A DNA stretch of 6,870 bases from Thermoleophilia bacterium (GTDB lineage: Bacteria; Actinomycetota; Thermoleophilia; Miltoncostaeales; Miltoncostaeaceae). The stretch is taken from the NCBI GenBank assembly GCA_029861485.1, contig JAOTZF010000098.1, positions 1 to 6,870 on the forward strand, written 5' to 3'. The position numbers and the translations under genes are program-made. Position 1 is the first letter of the stretch. Every line of letters begins with the position of its first letter. Shown here piece by piece: positions 5,664-6,870 of the stretch. The notes under the pieces are model-generated. The model saw nothing but the letters and a program-made list of their open reading frames with translations, was not told the origin of the DNA and did no database searches.

Positions 5664-6870
5664 CTAATGCTCGGTGCCGCTCCCGAGCGCGACCGGGTCG
5701 AACCGGTCGCCGACGGCCCGTCCGTGGTCTCCAGCCCAAGCGTCCGCGACATCGGCGCCCTGGGGTCGCGAGAAGAAGAAACCCTGGGCGTGCGAGACCC
5801 CGAGGTCGACGAGCCGCTGCCACTGTTCTCGGGTCTCGACGCCTTCGGCCACCACCCGTGCCTGAAGCGCCGCAGCCAGGTCGACGATCGCGCCGACGAT
5901 CTCCGCGTCCGAGCCCGAGCTCCCAAGGCCCGCGACGAAGGTACGGTCGATCTTCAGCTCCGACACGAAGGAGAGCAGTCGCAGATGCGCCAGTGACAAG
6001 CGACCGGTTCCGAAGTCGTCCACCGAGAGGCGGACCCCGAGCGCGACCAGTTGCTTGAGCACGGGGATGCACTCGCGAAGGTGCTCAACCAGTGCATCCT
6101 CCGGGAGCTCGAAGCGCAGCTGCGACGCCTCCACCCCGTGCTGCTTCAGCAGCTCAGCCACATACGGCACCAGCGTCGGGTCGGCAGCCTGAGACTCGGC
6201 GAGGTTGATCGAGATCTGGAGCGGAGGCTCGTCGGGAAACCGCTCGTTCCAGCGCTTGGCGTCGGCAATGGCCATCCTGATGACCTCGGCGCCCACCCGG
6301 CCCATGAGTCCCACCTCGCGTGCCACCGGAAGGAAGCGGTTCGGGGGAAGCGAGCCGAGCGTCGGGTGATCCATGCGTACCAGCGCCTCAACGCCGGCCA
6401 TCGCGCCGGACAACATGGCCACGATCGGCTGGTATTCCAGCCGCAACCAGCCATTCTTGAGCGCCTCGACGACCGCATCTTCCATCGCCAGGCGGTCGAG
6501 CGCCCTTTTCCGGAGCGAGGCGTCAAACACCCGCACGCTCTGTCCATCGCGCTTGGCCGCGTACATCGCGGCGTCGGCGTCGCCAATCAAGTCATCCGGA
6601 GCCTTACCTCCGTTCGAGTGGGCTACGGCCACTCCGACGCTCGCGCCGACCGAAAGGCTGCGACCCCCGATCTCTATCGGTGTGTCCAGCGTCTTCACGA
6701 GTCGGCGCGCAATCGCCACCGCCTGCTTCGGATCGTCGAGGCCGGGTGCGATTACCACGAACGCGTCCCCGCCGAAGCGGCCGAGTACGTGCCTCGATGA
6801 AATGCCCGCGCGCAATCTGCCGCCGACTGCCCGCAGGAGCTCATCACCGGCCGCGTGCCCCAGGCTGTCG
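5664..6870 (-). CDS. GGDEF-EAL protein, probable c-di-GMP phosphodiesterase (N-terminus outside window)
   Basis: The frame is open to the right edge and gives 401 residues (numbered from base 6869). The TTG at 6815 falls inside the GGDEF domain and is not the start. Residues 1-116 are the later part of a GGDEF domain: DSLGHAAGDELL (1-12), the signature GGDAF (33-37), a GASVG strand and DADAAMYAAKRDG. The Glu of GGDEF, a metal ligand needed for cyclase activity, is Ala, and no RxxD inhibitory site precedes the motif (SSRH there), so c-di-GMP synthesis is unlikely. Residues about 125-370 are an EAL domain with metal and catalytic positions kept: EALVR (161-165), Asn222 in INLAES, Glu254 and Glu257 in FELPED, DDFGTG (284-289), Lys306 in LKIDR, AEGVE (341-345) and QGFFFSRP (362-369). 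It is therefore predicted to hydrolyse c-di-GMP to pGpG, perhaps with the GGDEF part as a GTP sensor. Any sensory or membrane region lies outside the window. The TAG stop at 5664-5666 is 48 bases before smpB. Confidence 0.95.
   Translation of the reverse strand, partial: DSLGHAAGDELLRAVGGRLRAGISSRHVLGRFGGDAFVVIAPGLDDPKQAVAIARRLVKTLDTPIEIGGRSLSVGASVGVAVAHSNGGKAPDDLIGDADAAMYAAKRDGQSVRVFDASLRKRALDRLAMEDAVVEALKNGWLRLEYQPIVAMLSGAMAGVEALVRMDHPTLGSLPPNRFLPVAREVGLMGRVGAEVIRMAIADAKRWNERFPDEPPLQISINLAESQAADPTLVPYVAELLKQHGVEASQLRFELPEDALVEHLRECIPVLKQLVALGVRLSVDDFGTGRLSLAHLRLLSFVSELKIDRTFVAGLGSSGSDAEIVGAIVDLAAALQARVVAEGVETREQWQRLVDLGVSHAQGFFFSRPQGADVADAWAGDHGRAVGDRFDPVALGSGTEH
6759..6773 (-). other. Degenerate GGDEF signature (GGDAF)
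   Basis: These five codons read Gly-Gly-Asp-Ala-Phe. In characterised diguanylate cyclases the fourth position is Glu and takes part in metal binding and catalysis, so Ala is expected to abolish cyclase activity. The surrounding sequence is intact and well conserved, which argues for a retained regulatory role rather than decay. Confidence 0.85.

Noticed and set aside
6051..6800. 249-codon ORF antisense to the EAL domain
   Set aside because: Shadow of the EAL gene; His/Arg-rich translation without recognisable features.
6813..6815. TTG at 6815 as the start of the GGDEF-EAL gene
   Set aside because: Upstream codons in the same frame encode DSLGHAAGDELL, a core GGDEF-domain segment, so the true start lies beyond the right edge.

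Overview
The window (6,870 bp, very GC-rich, strong C/G preference at third codon positions) reads as chromosomal DNA of a high-GC bacterium, most likely an actinobacterium. The long secreted-type DUF11 repeat protein, the C-rich sequence in front of two ATG starts in place of a Shine-Dalgarno site, and the style of SmpB would fit a deep actinobacterial lineage such as Thermoleophilia. That placement is inference, because no rRNA or other phylogenetic marker is present.

Layout. (1) Bases 1-3585, plus strand: the C-terminal 1,194 residues of a giant surface or secreted protein made of eight DUF11-type beta-sandwich repeats. It is open at the left edge. The last repeat is extremely basic and the chain ends in LPAVTG. 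(2) Bases 3586-3854: a convergent intergenic region with several small inverted repeats and one doubtful minus-strand ORF. (3) Bases 3855-4949, minus: an FMN-dependent alpha-hydroxy-acid oxidase/dehydrogenase with all recognisable catalytic residues. (4) Bases 4950-5126: an intergenic region with a strong 9+4 bp hairpin just after smpB. (5) Bases 5127-5615, minus: smpB, the tmRNA-binding ribosome-rescue protein. (6) Bases 5664-6870, minus, open at the right edge: a GGDEF-EAL protein with a degenerate GGDAF motif and an intact EAL domain, so probably a c-di-GMP phosphodiesterase.

The three minus-strand genes are co-directional (EAL gene, then smpB, then the oxidase). The 48-bp and 177-bp gaps, a TANNNT box directly before smpB and the hairpin after it suggest that smpB can be transcribed on its own. 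The three do not form an obvious pathway. The DUF11 gene is convergent with them and functionally separate, acting at the cell surface or outside the cell.

I found no mobile element, CRISPR array, tRNA/rRNA or clear new multi-gene system. The points most worth a second look are the codon-usage break inside the DUF11 gene, its conserved Lys/Asn pairs and basic C-terminal repeat, the GGDAF substitution, the apparently leaderless smpB start, and the structured intergenic segments.
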